Under the pieces are notes generated by a model. The model was given only the letters and a program-made list of their open reading frames with translations, was not told where the DNA came from and made no database searches. A DNA stretch of 64,000 nt, taken from NCBI RefSeq assembly GCF_030272615.1, contig NC_081409.1, positions 469,830,573 to 469,894,572 of the forward strand. The letters run 5' to 3'. Numbering within the stretch: position 1 is the stretch's first letter; each line of letters opens with the position of its first letter. This document shows, one piece after another, positions 10,398 through 20,956 of the stretch. The stretch is from Cryptomeria japonica (taxonomy: Eukaryota > Streptophyta > Pinopsida > Cupressales > Cupressaceae). Made by a program: the position numbers and the translations under genes.

Positions 10398-11850
10398 TGA
10401 TGCAGAGACCTAGTATAAGTATAGAGTAGGTTCCTTTAGTCCAAGAACAAACCAAGGATTCTAGCAATCACAAAATACTTTAAGGGGTTAAGAAATATCA
10501 ATTTGACAAGTCCCACATCATTTCCTTCCTATATGCTTCCTCACAAGGTCACTTCCCTTGAATGCTTCACAAGGGCTTCTAGTGATTCTTAAGGACCCTA
10601 TAGCCCAACTAGGTTTGGTCCACTCTCCAATTAACCAAGGCCTATCTATGGTTTGGTTTGAAGTCCCCTAGGTTAGGGAGACTCTTTTCAATAACCAATT
10701 TAGGTTCCCTTTAATGGTTTGTGATAGTTGCTGCAGAAAGGCCTACTAATCCTAGTAGCCCTGCCAGGTCGGTTTTCCTCATTTAATTCCTTATTTCTCC
10801 AAAGGACTCAAACAAATAATTCTATATTTTTATACCCTTTAATTAGTTACAAAACATATCCAAAGGGTTCCAACAATTAAGGAATACAAGAGTCCAAAAC
10901 CTAACTTGGTTAGGAGACCTAATAGCCCCAATTAGGCCTATTTTACAAAGGAGAGGGTAGGAACAAGCCCTATCTTGTCAAACCAACACAAGGAAAACTG
11001 TTAGGACATGGCAAAACCATCAATTCCTAAGTTTTAGATCTTGATCAAACTCCTAACACCTGATGTGGAACCTATTTGTTTGAACTTGCACGGTGGCCAC
11101 ATGGAGTTGCCCACCTTAATGAATCAAACCCCTTGCCTCCAACCAGTCCTAACCTAAAAAAGGATACCAAAGTCTTAAAATACATTTTCCATGCTTGCAT
11201 TTCCTCTAGATCCATGGACCACCAATGAAGGATCAACAAGATTAGGCCATTTCTTTGTGAAACCCTAGGTAAAACTATCAAATCTGGACCACTTCCAGAA
11301 AATTGTCGGTTTCTCCCTTGTCCTAGTGAATTAAGAGCTCAGACTTGATGCATATGAAATTTTATTGGCCACTCTATCACATCCCACTAGTTTTCTAATT
11401 CCAAAATGTTCATATAGTATGGTACATCATTCAGAATAGCAAAATTGTAGGAAATTCTTAGAATTGTATTGCTTCAGTGATGCCAAATGTTACAAAACTC
11501 ATCCACACCACCTAATGATGGTTGGGAACAAAATTTTATATCTTTCTCAATTTTTATCAACCACCTTTTGAACTAAGGTGACCATTGGGAAGAACTTGCT
11601 CTTTGTAACCAAAAGTTGTCATGGTTTAGCAACTTAGACACATGTTAAGTCTGTAGACTTTAGAGTTGGTCAAACATTTCTTAAACCTTACTAAGACATC
11701 TCCAACACTTAAACACCTAGAAAATACTCAACTAAATACCCCTAGGTCCATATGCCCATGGTGTCTTATCACCTTACCAAATCCATATCATTGGGTAATA
11801 GAGTGGGGTTTTTACAAAGATCAAACAAACTAAACTATCCTATTACATAG
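10398..11850 (-). repeat. gypsy element 1 5' LTR
   Basis: Begins TGATGCAGAGACC just past the PBS. No partner is in the window. Its length (about 1.45 kb) is inferred from the start of the inverted copia LTR to the right and from loose similarity of wording to the 1.6-kb chromovirus LTR at 43606. There are no coding frames of note. The right end is not determined. Confidence 0.5.
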
Positions 11851-11869
11851 ATTGAGAGATCACATTATT

Positions 11870-12786
11870 ATGCATGTGTGACCTTTAGGCCGTCATTGTC
11901 TTGGTCTTGATTATCTTATTCATGAGGTGCCCCTGAACCATATTTGGACATCAATCCAATTGAGTGAATTATCAGAGATAGCATCTACCATGCCTGATTA
12001 TAGTTTTGATTAAGCTCAATAACAGAGGCCTTCGACCTCTTCCTTAATCCCAATTCAATCCTCAATGATCAACCTGATCCTTCACATAAGATATTACATT
12101 TCTTCACCATGATACAAGATCTACAATGAGATCTTACATTTATTTATACCAACCCTAAGACCTAAACCAACTAGGCCAGCCACCTAAAAGATATTACAAT
12201 AAGATCATTACATAAATCCATTTTTCAATGATATGCTATGTCGGCTTTAGACCAAAACAACAATTACAAATCTATAAATCATCCCAAAACATCCCAGTAA
12301 CATATAGAGTACATGTTAGCATGATACCGATCCATAACTTAGATAGGTACTAGACCTATTCTAGGTCCACCATGCTAAAGCAATGTCTTCAAGTGGTTGA
12401 AGCATGATCAAAGAACATCTTTAGTGTCCTAAAATCCATCTAGCAGCCGCACCAACACCACTTATGCATCCTGTCATGATTCCTCAGTGAAAGCTCTACC
12501 AGTAGAGCCTTAAACCAATGTTGGTAAGGGTTTGCAATAGTATATGATAGCATCTAGTTATCAAGCCAATACCAACTGACCAAAACATGCTCCAGAATCA
12601 TGTATCACATGTAACCAATCACATTCCATAGATCCAAACATATTGGAAGTGTCCAATAGATAATCTCTTCTATCGGTAACATTATATCTTCTACCGGTAA
12701 CCAAAACCTATATGTTGGTAACTATCCATAACAACTAGTGTTGACATCAATGCAACAAATAATCAATTCATCCAATAATGCCAACA
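11870..12786 (-). repeat. Truncated inverted copia-type LTR
   Basis: On the minus strand it starts TGTTGGCATTATTGG at 12786 and shares wording with the plus-strand LTR at 13052-14193, including GGCATGGTAGATGCTAT against GGCATAGGAGATGCTAT. The U5 half with the GGTTTTTCC motif is missing on the left, so it is truncated where the gypsy LTR begins. No coding content. Confidence 0.5.
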
Positions 12787-13051
12787 AGGTATACATGTGA
12801 AAAACAAATCTTAACATAAATATTGATCAAAGGGGGAGCAACAAAATTTTAGATTGGTTCTATCCCATTGGGGGAGTTTGATTAATTACTATGGATGGTT
12901 AATTGGTATAGAGATAATTATTTCAGAACTTCATTGATATATCATGTGTGGGAGATTGTTGGATGTCTTCCTTTGGGGGAGACTTGTTTGGCATTTCTTG
13001 GCACTTGATTTTTTTTCACATCTAGTGTTTCCATCATGCCAAAGAGGAGAT
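12787..13051 (+). mobile_element. 3' internal end of a plus-strand copia-type element
   Basis: A non-coding strip ending in the PPT AAAGAGGAGAT (13041-13051) right before an LTR. It contains four further purine tracts (12830, 12869, 12948 and 12973), each with GGGAG. The rest of the element is missing on the left, replaced by the inverted LTR. Confidence 0.6.
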
Positions 13052-14193
13052 TGTTGGCAATTTGGAGGAATTGATTATGTGTTGCATTGATGTTAACACT
13101 ATTTGTTTTATTGTCTTATGATGTTCTTCTTCAGTATGATCCTGTTTGTGGAATTGGTTTAGAATAGTTATTCATGTGTTCCTCATGTGTATCATATTTA
13201 GTTGGTTTGGGATTTGATGATTTGGAAGCTATCATATGTTCTAGTAATCCTTTTGGTTACCAATAAGGGTTTTACTGGCAGCTTTGTTGAAGATATTTTG
13301 ATGAATTCAATAAGTGGTGTTTATGTGACTTCTAGAAGGTTTTTAGGATACTGATGGTTATCATGTTCATGTTCCATTTGATCGGTGGTATTGCATTTGG
13401 TTTATGGTGACCTATTTCAGGTCAGGTCTTAATGTTATTCTATTAGGTTACGGACTGGTTTATGTAACATGTTGGTAGATGCTCCCGATGCATTATCAGT
13501 TGGATTTATTGATTGGTTTATGTTGTTTTAGTCTTAGGCTGACTTGGTTTATCATTGGTTTGTGGGTTTATGTGATGGATTTATTGTATTATCTTTTAGG
13601 TGGCTGACCTAATTGTTTAGGTCCTGGGTTGGTATAAATATGATGTAATATATCTTTATATATCATCGACTGAGGGATATGCAATTATTAGTGTGTGAAT
13701 AAGGTTGTGATCATATGTAGAGGTTTTAGTTGATCAAAGGTGATAAAATTAGGTTTGTGTAAGAGGTTTAAGACCTTCGATATTGAGCTTAACTCGAACT
13801 ATATTTAGGCATAGGAGATGCTATTCTAGAAGTTCAATCTTCATTCTGAATTATAGTCCAATGTTTTATGTAGTCAGTGAGGCTCATTTTGTGATGAGCA
13901 ATGCGATCTAGGCTGTTGGCCTTCTTGCAAGTGTAGGCCCCTTATTGTAATATTTATTCATCTAATTAGTGGATAGATATTGTGGGTCTCCAATCCCACC
14001 ATGGTTTTTCCTCATTTAGGTTTTCCACATATAAATCTGTGGTGTTATGGTGTTCATCTTTATGGTTGCACTATTAATTATTTTTATCTACTTTTTTGTT
14101 TACCGGTTTCTATTGTTGTATTAATAAGGTTAAAATTCATCATTCTGGCAGAACATGTATTCACCCCCCTCTCAGTGTTCTTAGATCCCAACA
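13052..14193 (+). repeat. Copia-type 3' LTR
   Basis: 1,142 bp, TGTTGGCAA at the start and CCCAACA at the end, giving short inverted ends TGTTGG/CCAACA. It carries the conserved U5 block (ATGGTTTTTCC then GGTTTTCCAC, near 14000) and ends with a CACCCCCCTCTCAGTG block as in C1 and C2. No PBS follows 14193, so it is a 3' LTR. Confidence 0.75.
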
Positions 14194-16199
14194 AACTTTT
14201 GGTTGTGACCATGGAGGCTCACCTCTCATCCTAGGCCTACAAGAGGCCACCCCCAAGCTTGGGAGAACTAGATACCAAATAGGCTACACACATACTCAAA
14301 AATTCAAACATAATTTCCATATTTTCATAGGAGAAGCATACAACATAAAACTCGCAACCCAAGCTTACACATAGTCACCAAGTGACATTTAAATTAGGGG
14401 TAAAGGTGGATGAAGTATCAAAGGGGAGAACTGCAATAATAACAATAAATACCAAATGCCTTCACAAGGGTAACACATCCTTCAAACTTGGTCTCTCACA
14501 TGACCACAAAATTTCCTTATGACCGACTAAGGTTTTCAAGCCAAATACACCCCTTATGGCCCCCAAATATACAAAATAAATCCAGCAAGGATCCCAGATC
14601 CTTGTTTCTCCCTCTCTTACTAGAAGAGAAACTCTACACCCTAAAATTGTCACAAACCCTTCACCCCAAGACTACTTTTCTCTCCTAAGGGTGATTTTGG
14701 TCTTGACTCCCATTCATAATAATCAAAGAAAAACCAAATAAAACAACCATAAATTCAACCAAGTTCATAAAACCAATACACTCATTCACATATATTTTCA
14801 ACCAGATTTTTACACAAAGGTAAACATGAAAGTGCAACTAAGATTCTAAGGGTGACAATGCACCAACCTTCAACTCCTACTATGGATTGTGTGTTGAAGA
14901 AGAGATTCCAATTTCCCCAAACCAGGCTCATAAGCATGCAGCAACAAGTCTCCTTACTTAAGACAAAATTCCTTCTCAAAGCAAAATTCCTACACAATTT
15001 TTAGTCTCCCAGATTGGAGAGTGGGTGATAAAAATTCTAATTCTAAATTTTTCTCTTAATTAGGCTCTCCCCTCACACTTTCCAACTTCCTTGGAAGAGG
15101 ATGTGAGAGCTCATAGGTTGGTCTTTCCAACCTTCTTACAAGGTTTCTAAAAGAGGAAACTGAAAAGGTAAGTGTAAGTTGGGGAAGTGCATCCAACACA
15201 ATAATAGAAGGTTGTCTAACCAAAAATCAATCTTCTAGAAGTTGATTTTTGTTCATCGAGAAAAGGTCGCTTTTGAAGTTACTTGGCAGTCACATGTGAG
15301 TGGTTATAATCTCAAAAAGGTCCCTTAGCCACAGGTATATCAAATGGGCCTTCAAAGATGACTTAACGATAACTATAGGAGTTAGTTTGACCCCCCCAAA
15401 ACCCACCTAAAGTTTACCTACGGGTCTAGCTTGATTTCACCATTCCAAGGGCCCCCTAACCAAGTTGCCTTTTGGGAACACTAAATGGGATTTGAAAATG
15501 CATTGGTTTACACATTTCCCTCTCAAAGACATGTCACATGACAAATCACAACACATTATAATTGTCAATTGACACCATTAAATACAACACATCAACATAC
15601 ACTTGGACATGTCTTTTCAATGTGAATTTAAATTAAAATTAAACAAATTGAACTCACACACATGCATTCACTTATACAAAATAAACACTTTATAAATGAG
15701 GTATTGTCTCTCCAAATAGACAAACCTTGGCTTCACAATGGCACATAGGTTTGGTTCTAATTCTCTCATATATTTCCATGGTCACATGGATTAATATCTT
15801 GCACATCTCAATCCACACATCAGTAGGTCCAAAATAATATGCATACAAGTTCAGAAAGAAACACATGTCAAACACATAGAATTCAATTTCACTTTATAAC
15901 ATGAATTGATCTCCTAATCCAATAACAATAGAGCTAGAATTCAATTACTTTTCCTAGCAATCCACATGTGACCATTTACTCATTTGCAACATCATTGAAA
16001 TCATATAAAGAAATTATCAAATAGGCATGTATAAATGGATTATAACATCATCAATCATAAGTACTAAAACCAAACATAATGTGGGATACATCATATCTTA
16101 ATATCCAAATTAAATCATCTATCAAATAGTCTCTAAATCCATAATGCATCAAAATAATGTATCGAATGATAAGTCCTTGGAGAAAAATAAGGAAGTGTT
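14194..16199. other. Unassigned non-coding DNA
   Basis: About 2 kb with no convincing frame on either strand; open stretches are short and lack domain-like composition. The texture resembles LTR sequence of other gypsy-type elements, but no partner copy, PBS or PPT is visible here. Confidence 0.4.
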
Positions 16200-17400
16200 A
16201 TGACGGGCTCAGGATAGGGCCTCACATCCTTAGAAGTTGTCCTGCATTGTTGAGCCCTCAAATAGCTCAAGAGATATTGGTGTAGGCTCTTGGGTTACCT
16301 TATTGGCCTCTGTGTAGACTTTTCCAACTTTTGTCCTACCTCCAACTGCAATTCTTTAGGAGTCATGGCTGGAGCAAGAGGGGTGGTAGGCTTTGCGGGT
16401 GGATCTATTTGAGTAGATGATTCTCCCTTAGAGGGTTACCTAGGACTCTTAGCATATTTATGGGTTTATTTGTAGGAGCAACTTCCTTGGCTTGTTCTTG
16501 AGAGATTTACTCCTGAGGAATCGGCTCTTGTGAAATTGGGGTTTTTGTGACAGAACGGCTAGTTGCAACAAAGCCATTTTCTTTAGTTGGAGGGATTTCA
16601 GTAGAGGATTCCTCTATAGAGGTGTTTTGAGCAACCCTCCTCCTCTTTTGGGTTGGATTTATAGCTTTGGTAGCAAGGGCAGGCTCATCAGAAGACTTGC
16701 TATCTGAGATTATAACACTACCCTTCTAGGATACTCTTCTCTTCTTGCCTTTGGTGGCCTTTTCTTTTGGATGGGAGCTAGCTTCAGCCTCCATGGATGA
16801 TTGTGAGATGGGTTTGGGGTTTAGTTTTGCAACAAGAACATTTTCTATCACTAGCATGGGTACAATTATGTCAATAGGTACAACATGGGTTATCTTTGGC
16901 ATTGCAGAGCTATTTCCTGTCTTAGGGACACTTTTCGGTATTGGGGACGATGGAATCCTTAGCAGGGGAGGCCATTTTGATGTTTTAAAACAAAGAAGGC
17001 TTTGGAATTCTAATGAAAATACACAACCTACATATTCTAGGGAATACATAGAAGCTCTACAAACACACACACTAAAACACTCTAATCAATGCAGAAGGAT
17101 GGAGAAACAATTCACTTACTGGTTTCTGCTTAGCTAAAAACACTTGAGGATGCACTAGTTTGTCATAATTCACTCTTCTTCTTTTCTCTACCAATGCTCT
17201 AAATTCACTTGGATGCAAGGTGTGTAATAATACTGCAAAATTTCTCTTTTATGGCATCGCCATTAATTCATTTGTACTGAGCAAAGTTGGTCATTGGCAC
17301 TAAATTTGAATTTCAGCCATTGATCTAGAAAGGAACAATCGAGATCATCTCTTGACATCCTTTGAATGATGACATGGAATTCTTCATATGGATTCTTCGG
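16200..17400 (-). pseudogene. Unrecognised Ser/Thr/Lys-rich gene remnant
   Basis: The minus strand from about 17400 to 17120 reads a short coherent piece (HPSEFRALVEKRRRVNYDKL) followed by a donor-like GTAAGT. From about 17000 to 16200 it reads a disordered Ser/Pro/Thr-rich protein with basic clusters (KEKATKGKKRRVS, NPTQKRRRVAQ) that look like nuclear signals. Three in-frame stops and at least one frame change break it. A methionine starting MASPAK near 16975 recalls the MASSS start of ORF2 in C1 and C2, but I find no further shared motif. It may be the extra ORF of a transposon; I do not know its function. Confidence 0.4.
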
Positions 17401-17440
17401 CCACCTTTATTTTATGTCATCTTGGCCACTATAGCTATCT

Positions 17441-18026
17441 TAGCCATGTAGGATAACATTATCTTTGAAACCTCCATGTTTAGTTATTCCGCGCAACCTT
17501 TCATAGTCTTCTATATCCCCACGAGATAATATTTCTTTGTATATGCTTTGTTTTCTTATCCCCCACCATCTGGGAACACCCCTTTCATCATCACGAGATA
17601 ACCCCTTACTATTTTTCTTCTATTGGCTTTTATTCCCTTATCCTGCGTCATAATAGCTGACCTTGTTTTCCTTTGTGGGATAAGGCTTTGGTCATTCCCG
17701 CAAGGTAATTCTCTTATCCCATGCTACTCATAACCTTTTGTCCATTTTCTTCTTGAGAGAGCTTTCCCCCCATGCATTTATCCCCACAAGAACGTGCGGG
17801 ATAAGAAATCTTTTTTCTTTTTCTATAACCTTATCTCGCGATCCTTTTCGAACTAGCAGGAACCCTCACAGGATAAGAATTTATTTAGTCTATTTTTATC
17901 AATCTTATCCTATGTTGCTAATTTTTGTATTGAAGGATGGCATGAGATAAGCCTCTCCTTGTTCTTTGAACTTTGTCTTATCCTACAGTGCCTTTTTCTT
18001 GCTTTAGATGTGTTGTGGGATAACAT
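17441..18026. repeat. Field of GGGATAA / TTATCCC words (left part)
   Basis: The word TGYGGGATAAG or its complement, allowing one or two changes, occurs about every 30-50 bases on alternating strands, for example at 17451, 17523, 17555, 17595, 17637, 17677, 17713, 17778, 17798, 17830, 17871, 17904, 17944, 17977 and 18017. It resumes at 25418 beyond C2. GATAAG is the plant I-box core, but the cause here is unknown. Confidence 0.55.
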
Positions 18027-19138
18027 TGTTGGCTTGATGATGATTGTAATGAATAACTTCATCATATGTTGTCATTGTTGAAACACATACACACACATAT
18101 GTTCATATTATCTATTGGTGTGACTTAAAAGTTGTTTATACTACAATCGATATACTAGAGGTTTATATCTAACCGATACACTATGATAACTGGTATGTGC
18201 ATGAAGACAACTAGTGGAGACTCATAACTCGACATCGACTTGAAGATCCAACGAATATTTTCACAGGAGCATCAAAGGTTAAATGGTTTGTATGCCTAAC
18301 TCCAACCAGTATTATTGTTCCAACTGGTACTTGTTGATTATGTGATGAGTTATCACTAGTCGTGATGAGTTATCCTCACCAACAATTTTTGGCAGTATTT
18401 TTTTGATGAGTTATGATTGTTTAACCAAATACACTGCACCTAGGTAATTGTGGTATGATTTCTAGAGGCGGACATGAAATATTAATGTCTATATATTGAC
18501 ATCACAATGAACTATTTTTAAAAAGATAAGCAAAAGAGATATGTTATGTGCAAAGGAGGAAGTGTTAAGTTGCAGAGTATGTTGGTAAAGAAGTGTTGAG
18601 TGCGCAGAAGAGGATCTATACAAGCAAGTTGTGCTACTACTAGACCACATCACCTTTTGTTTTCTAATCACTGCAACACTCAAATCCCCTAACTAGGTAA
18701 GCTCTAACAAGATTCATTATACAAATCCTCTAACAAGGTGATCCATTAGTTTAAATTTAAAAATCCTCTACCGAGGTTACTCCTAATAGGGTACTACCTC
18801 TTACAAGGTATATCTTTTAACTAATCTTTGTGATCTTTAATAGGATTCGCTCCTAGTAGACCAGTTTGTAGACCTTAACTCGTCAGTTATCTATTACTGC
18901 AGATAGTTAACTTGTGAGTCCCATCTCACTATGGTTTTTCCCATTTGGGTTTTCCACGTAAAAACACTTGTTTTATGGTGGATGTCTTACTTGTTGTGGA
19001 TTATTTTATATCATTTTGGATTGCATGCATAGTGTTTAATAAACTTGTTAAGCATATCTACCAGTCAATGTTTAAAGTACTACTATTTTTGGTGTCACTG
19101 ATTCACCCCTCCCCTCTCAGTGTTTTTCAATTCCATCA
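18027..19138 (+). repeat. C2 5' LTR
   Basis: Starts TGTTGGCTTGATG and ends TTCCATCA before the PBS. It contains the U5 wording GGTTTTTCCCATTTGGG near 18930 and the CCCCTCTCAGTG block near the end. It aligns throughout with 24280-25388 with scattered substitutions. Confidence 0.88.
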
Positions 19139-19140
19139 AT

Positions 19141-19152
19141 TAGTATCAGAGC
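19141..19152 (+). other. C2 primer-binding site
   Basis: TAGTATCAGAGC, one base from the initiator tRNA-Met complement TGGTATCAGAGC, two bases past the LTR. Confidence 0.75.
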
Positions 19153-19176
19153 CTAACTTCTTTAAAGCCTAATCAC

Positions 19177-20494
19177 TTGGAAGGAAGCCTTGAAGCCACT
19201 ATGGGGGACATGAGCTACTTTGAGATGGCTAGAGAGCTTGAAGCTAGTAGAAATGAGCTTAAAACCCTAAGGGTCAAACTAAAAGCTTCACAAGTCAAAA
19301 GGAGAGAGCTAACTGAACAATTATTGGAAATATCTAATAATAGTTCTCAGATAAGGCCAATATTGATGCTTTAACTAAGGAAATTGAAAATTTAAATGGT
19401 GAAAAGCTAAATCTGAGGAGAGAGCTAGAAGGTCTTACTATCTGCATGAGTCAGGGACTGGAAGCTAGGAGAACTGCTGAAGATCTAATCAAGGAAAGAG
19501 ATCATGAGATTGCCAAGATCAAGTGAGAGAATGCTACTTTGCATGAAAATTTGAATGTAGAGAGAGAAGAAAAGGAGAACCTACAGTTAGATCTTGAATT
19601 AGCATCATCTCTAAGAGAGAGCCTGTCAAAACATAATGAAGATCTCACTAGACATCTCATTGAAGCAAATGGGAAATTGGAAAATCTCAACAAGAGTTCT
19701 ACCTTGCTAGAAGATCAAATTCAATCACAAAGGATGAATGGTGATACCTGTGGACTTGGTTTTTACACATCTGAAAAAGGAGAATCCTTCGGTACCAAGA
19801 GCAACACTCATAAGAACAAATCTACTCCTAAGACCAAAAAGCCTACTGGTAAGAAGGTCTTTAAACCTATTTGCTTTATTTGTCTTAAACCTGGTCACAC
19901 TAAAAAATGTTTGTAGAGACAAAACCAATGAAATACAAGCTATAATACTAATGCTAGGTATGTATCCAAGAAATTTGAAGGTCATTTCTTTACATGAAAA
20001 ATGTATGGACATAGATTAGTTGAATGCAGATATGGAGCAAATAATCCTGTACCTCACATGCATCCAAGACCAAATGGAAACTGGATGAGAAATTATGATA
20101 ACCGGGGTAACATGAACTGGAAAAGACCCTACAACAACTGGTTTAGTCCTTTTGAGATGGAAAAGGTAACAATTGTCATTTACACCATCTGTAACAACTT
20201 TGGTCATGTGGCTATGAATTGCAGAAGAAGAACTGTGAGAGGTAATGCAAGACATTGGAGATCATCTAGTACGGCCTGCTATCATTGTCATAAACTGGGA
20301 CACATGGAAATTTTTGTAGATCCAAAAAGAGAAAACCAGTTAACCCTTCTAAAGATTGGAAAGGCAAGAAGGAGGTCAATATTGATGAAACTAGAGAAGA
20401 AATGAATCGAATATGGAAAAAGAAGAGTGATGATTCACCTGGAGAAGAAACTATTCCTTCACCAAGTGTGGAGAATCCTACACCGGTGAATTAA
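19177..20494 (+). pseudogene. C2 ORF1: coiled-coil and CCHC protein (gag-like)
   Basis: Likely an RNA-binding, nucleocapsid-like protein. The ATG at 19177 is 24 bases past the PBS. Coiled coil runs to about 19720 (MARELEASRNELKTLRVKL, LREALL-type heptads), then GLGF and GESFG as in C1. The knuckles follow: CFICLKPGHTKKC is intact (CX2CX4HX4C), TICNNFGHVAMNC lacks its first Cys, and CYHCHKLGHMEIF lacks its last. The tail (MNRIWKKKSDD, ending ENPTPVN at 20494) parallels the C1 tail. Frame changes near 19370 and 19930, and stops, disable it. As in C1, no capsid domain precedes the coil. Confidence 0.68.
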
Positions 20495-20702
20495 GCCTTT
20501 TCAATAAGGATATGGGGAGCATAACTGTAAATCTACCTCCGAACCCCTTGAAATGAATGAGTGGCAAGAGAATTTGATTGCATGAAATTTTGATAACATT
20601 TTGTCAATTAGTTATCAACCAGTTTTACATCTATGCATCTTTGAGCTATGTAATTAGGGTTTGTAACCCTAACGGGTGAGCATTTATTGCAATAGGTAAA
20701 AA

Positions 20703-20711
20703 GGATAAAAG
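20703..20711 (+). promoter_or_regulatory. Possible TATA box before C2 ORF2
   Basis: GGATAAAAG lies about 250 bases before the ORF2 start in a 460-base spacer without coding frames. Weak by itself; it is noted because C1 has a better TATAAAA in the equivalent spacer. Confidence 0.25.
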
Positions 20712-20956
20712 AAAGTTTTCACTTTATTTTTTACCCTAACACTTTTGAGAAAGAATTTTTGAGCGCTTGCAGAGCTAAGAAAAGATTATTGGCTGATTTT
20801 AGTCAAAGTTGTATTATGATTTGATTGATCAAGCTGATTTGAAGGTTGGTGAAGATCGAGTTGGTGTGCCTTGAATACTCAATTGGTAAATGAGGCAACG
20901 CATGTGAAATAAGGTATTTCTTTGAAAATCTTGCTTCAAAATCTAGTTGATCCAGA

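Larger units (their letters stand above)
1..11850 (-). mobile_element. Ty3/gypsy element 1 (partial, split by C1)
   Basis: Minus-strand gypsy retrotransposon whose 3' part leaves the window at base 1. Reading leftward, the order is 5' LTR (from about 11850 to 10398), PBS, gag and protease (10348-8701), nested element C1 (8700-1143), then RT and the start of RNase H (1142-1). The gag-protease frame stops at the C1 border, and the amino acids on the far side (FPIPIS) continue the host reading, so one element was split. The order protease-RT-RNase H and the motifs place it in Ty3/gypsy, close to the chromovirus at 43606-50950. The right LTR end is approximate because it merges into an inverted copia LTR. 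Confidence 0.8.

Noticed and set aside
14096-14374. Plus-strand frame crossing the end of a copia-type LTR
   Set aside because: It spans the LTR border into unrelated DNA and shows no homology; a chance frame.
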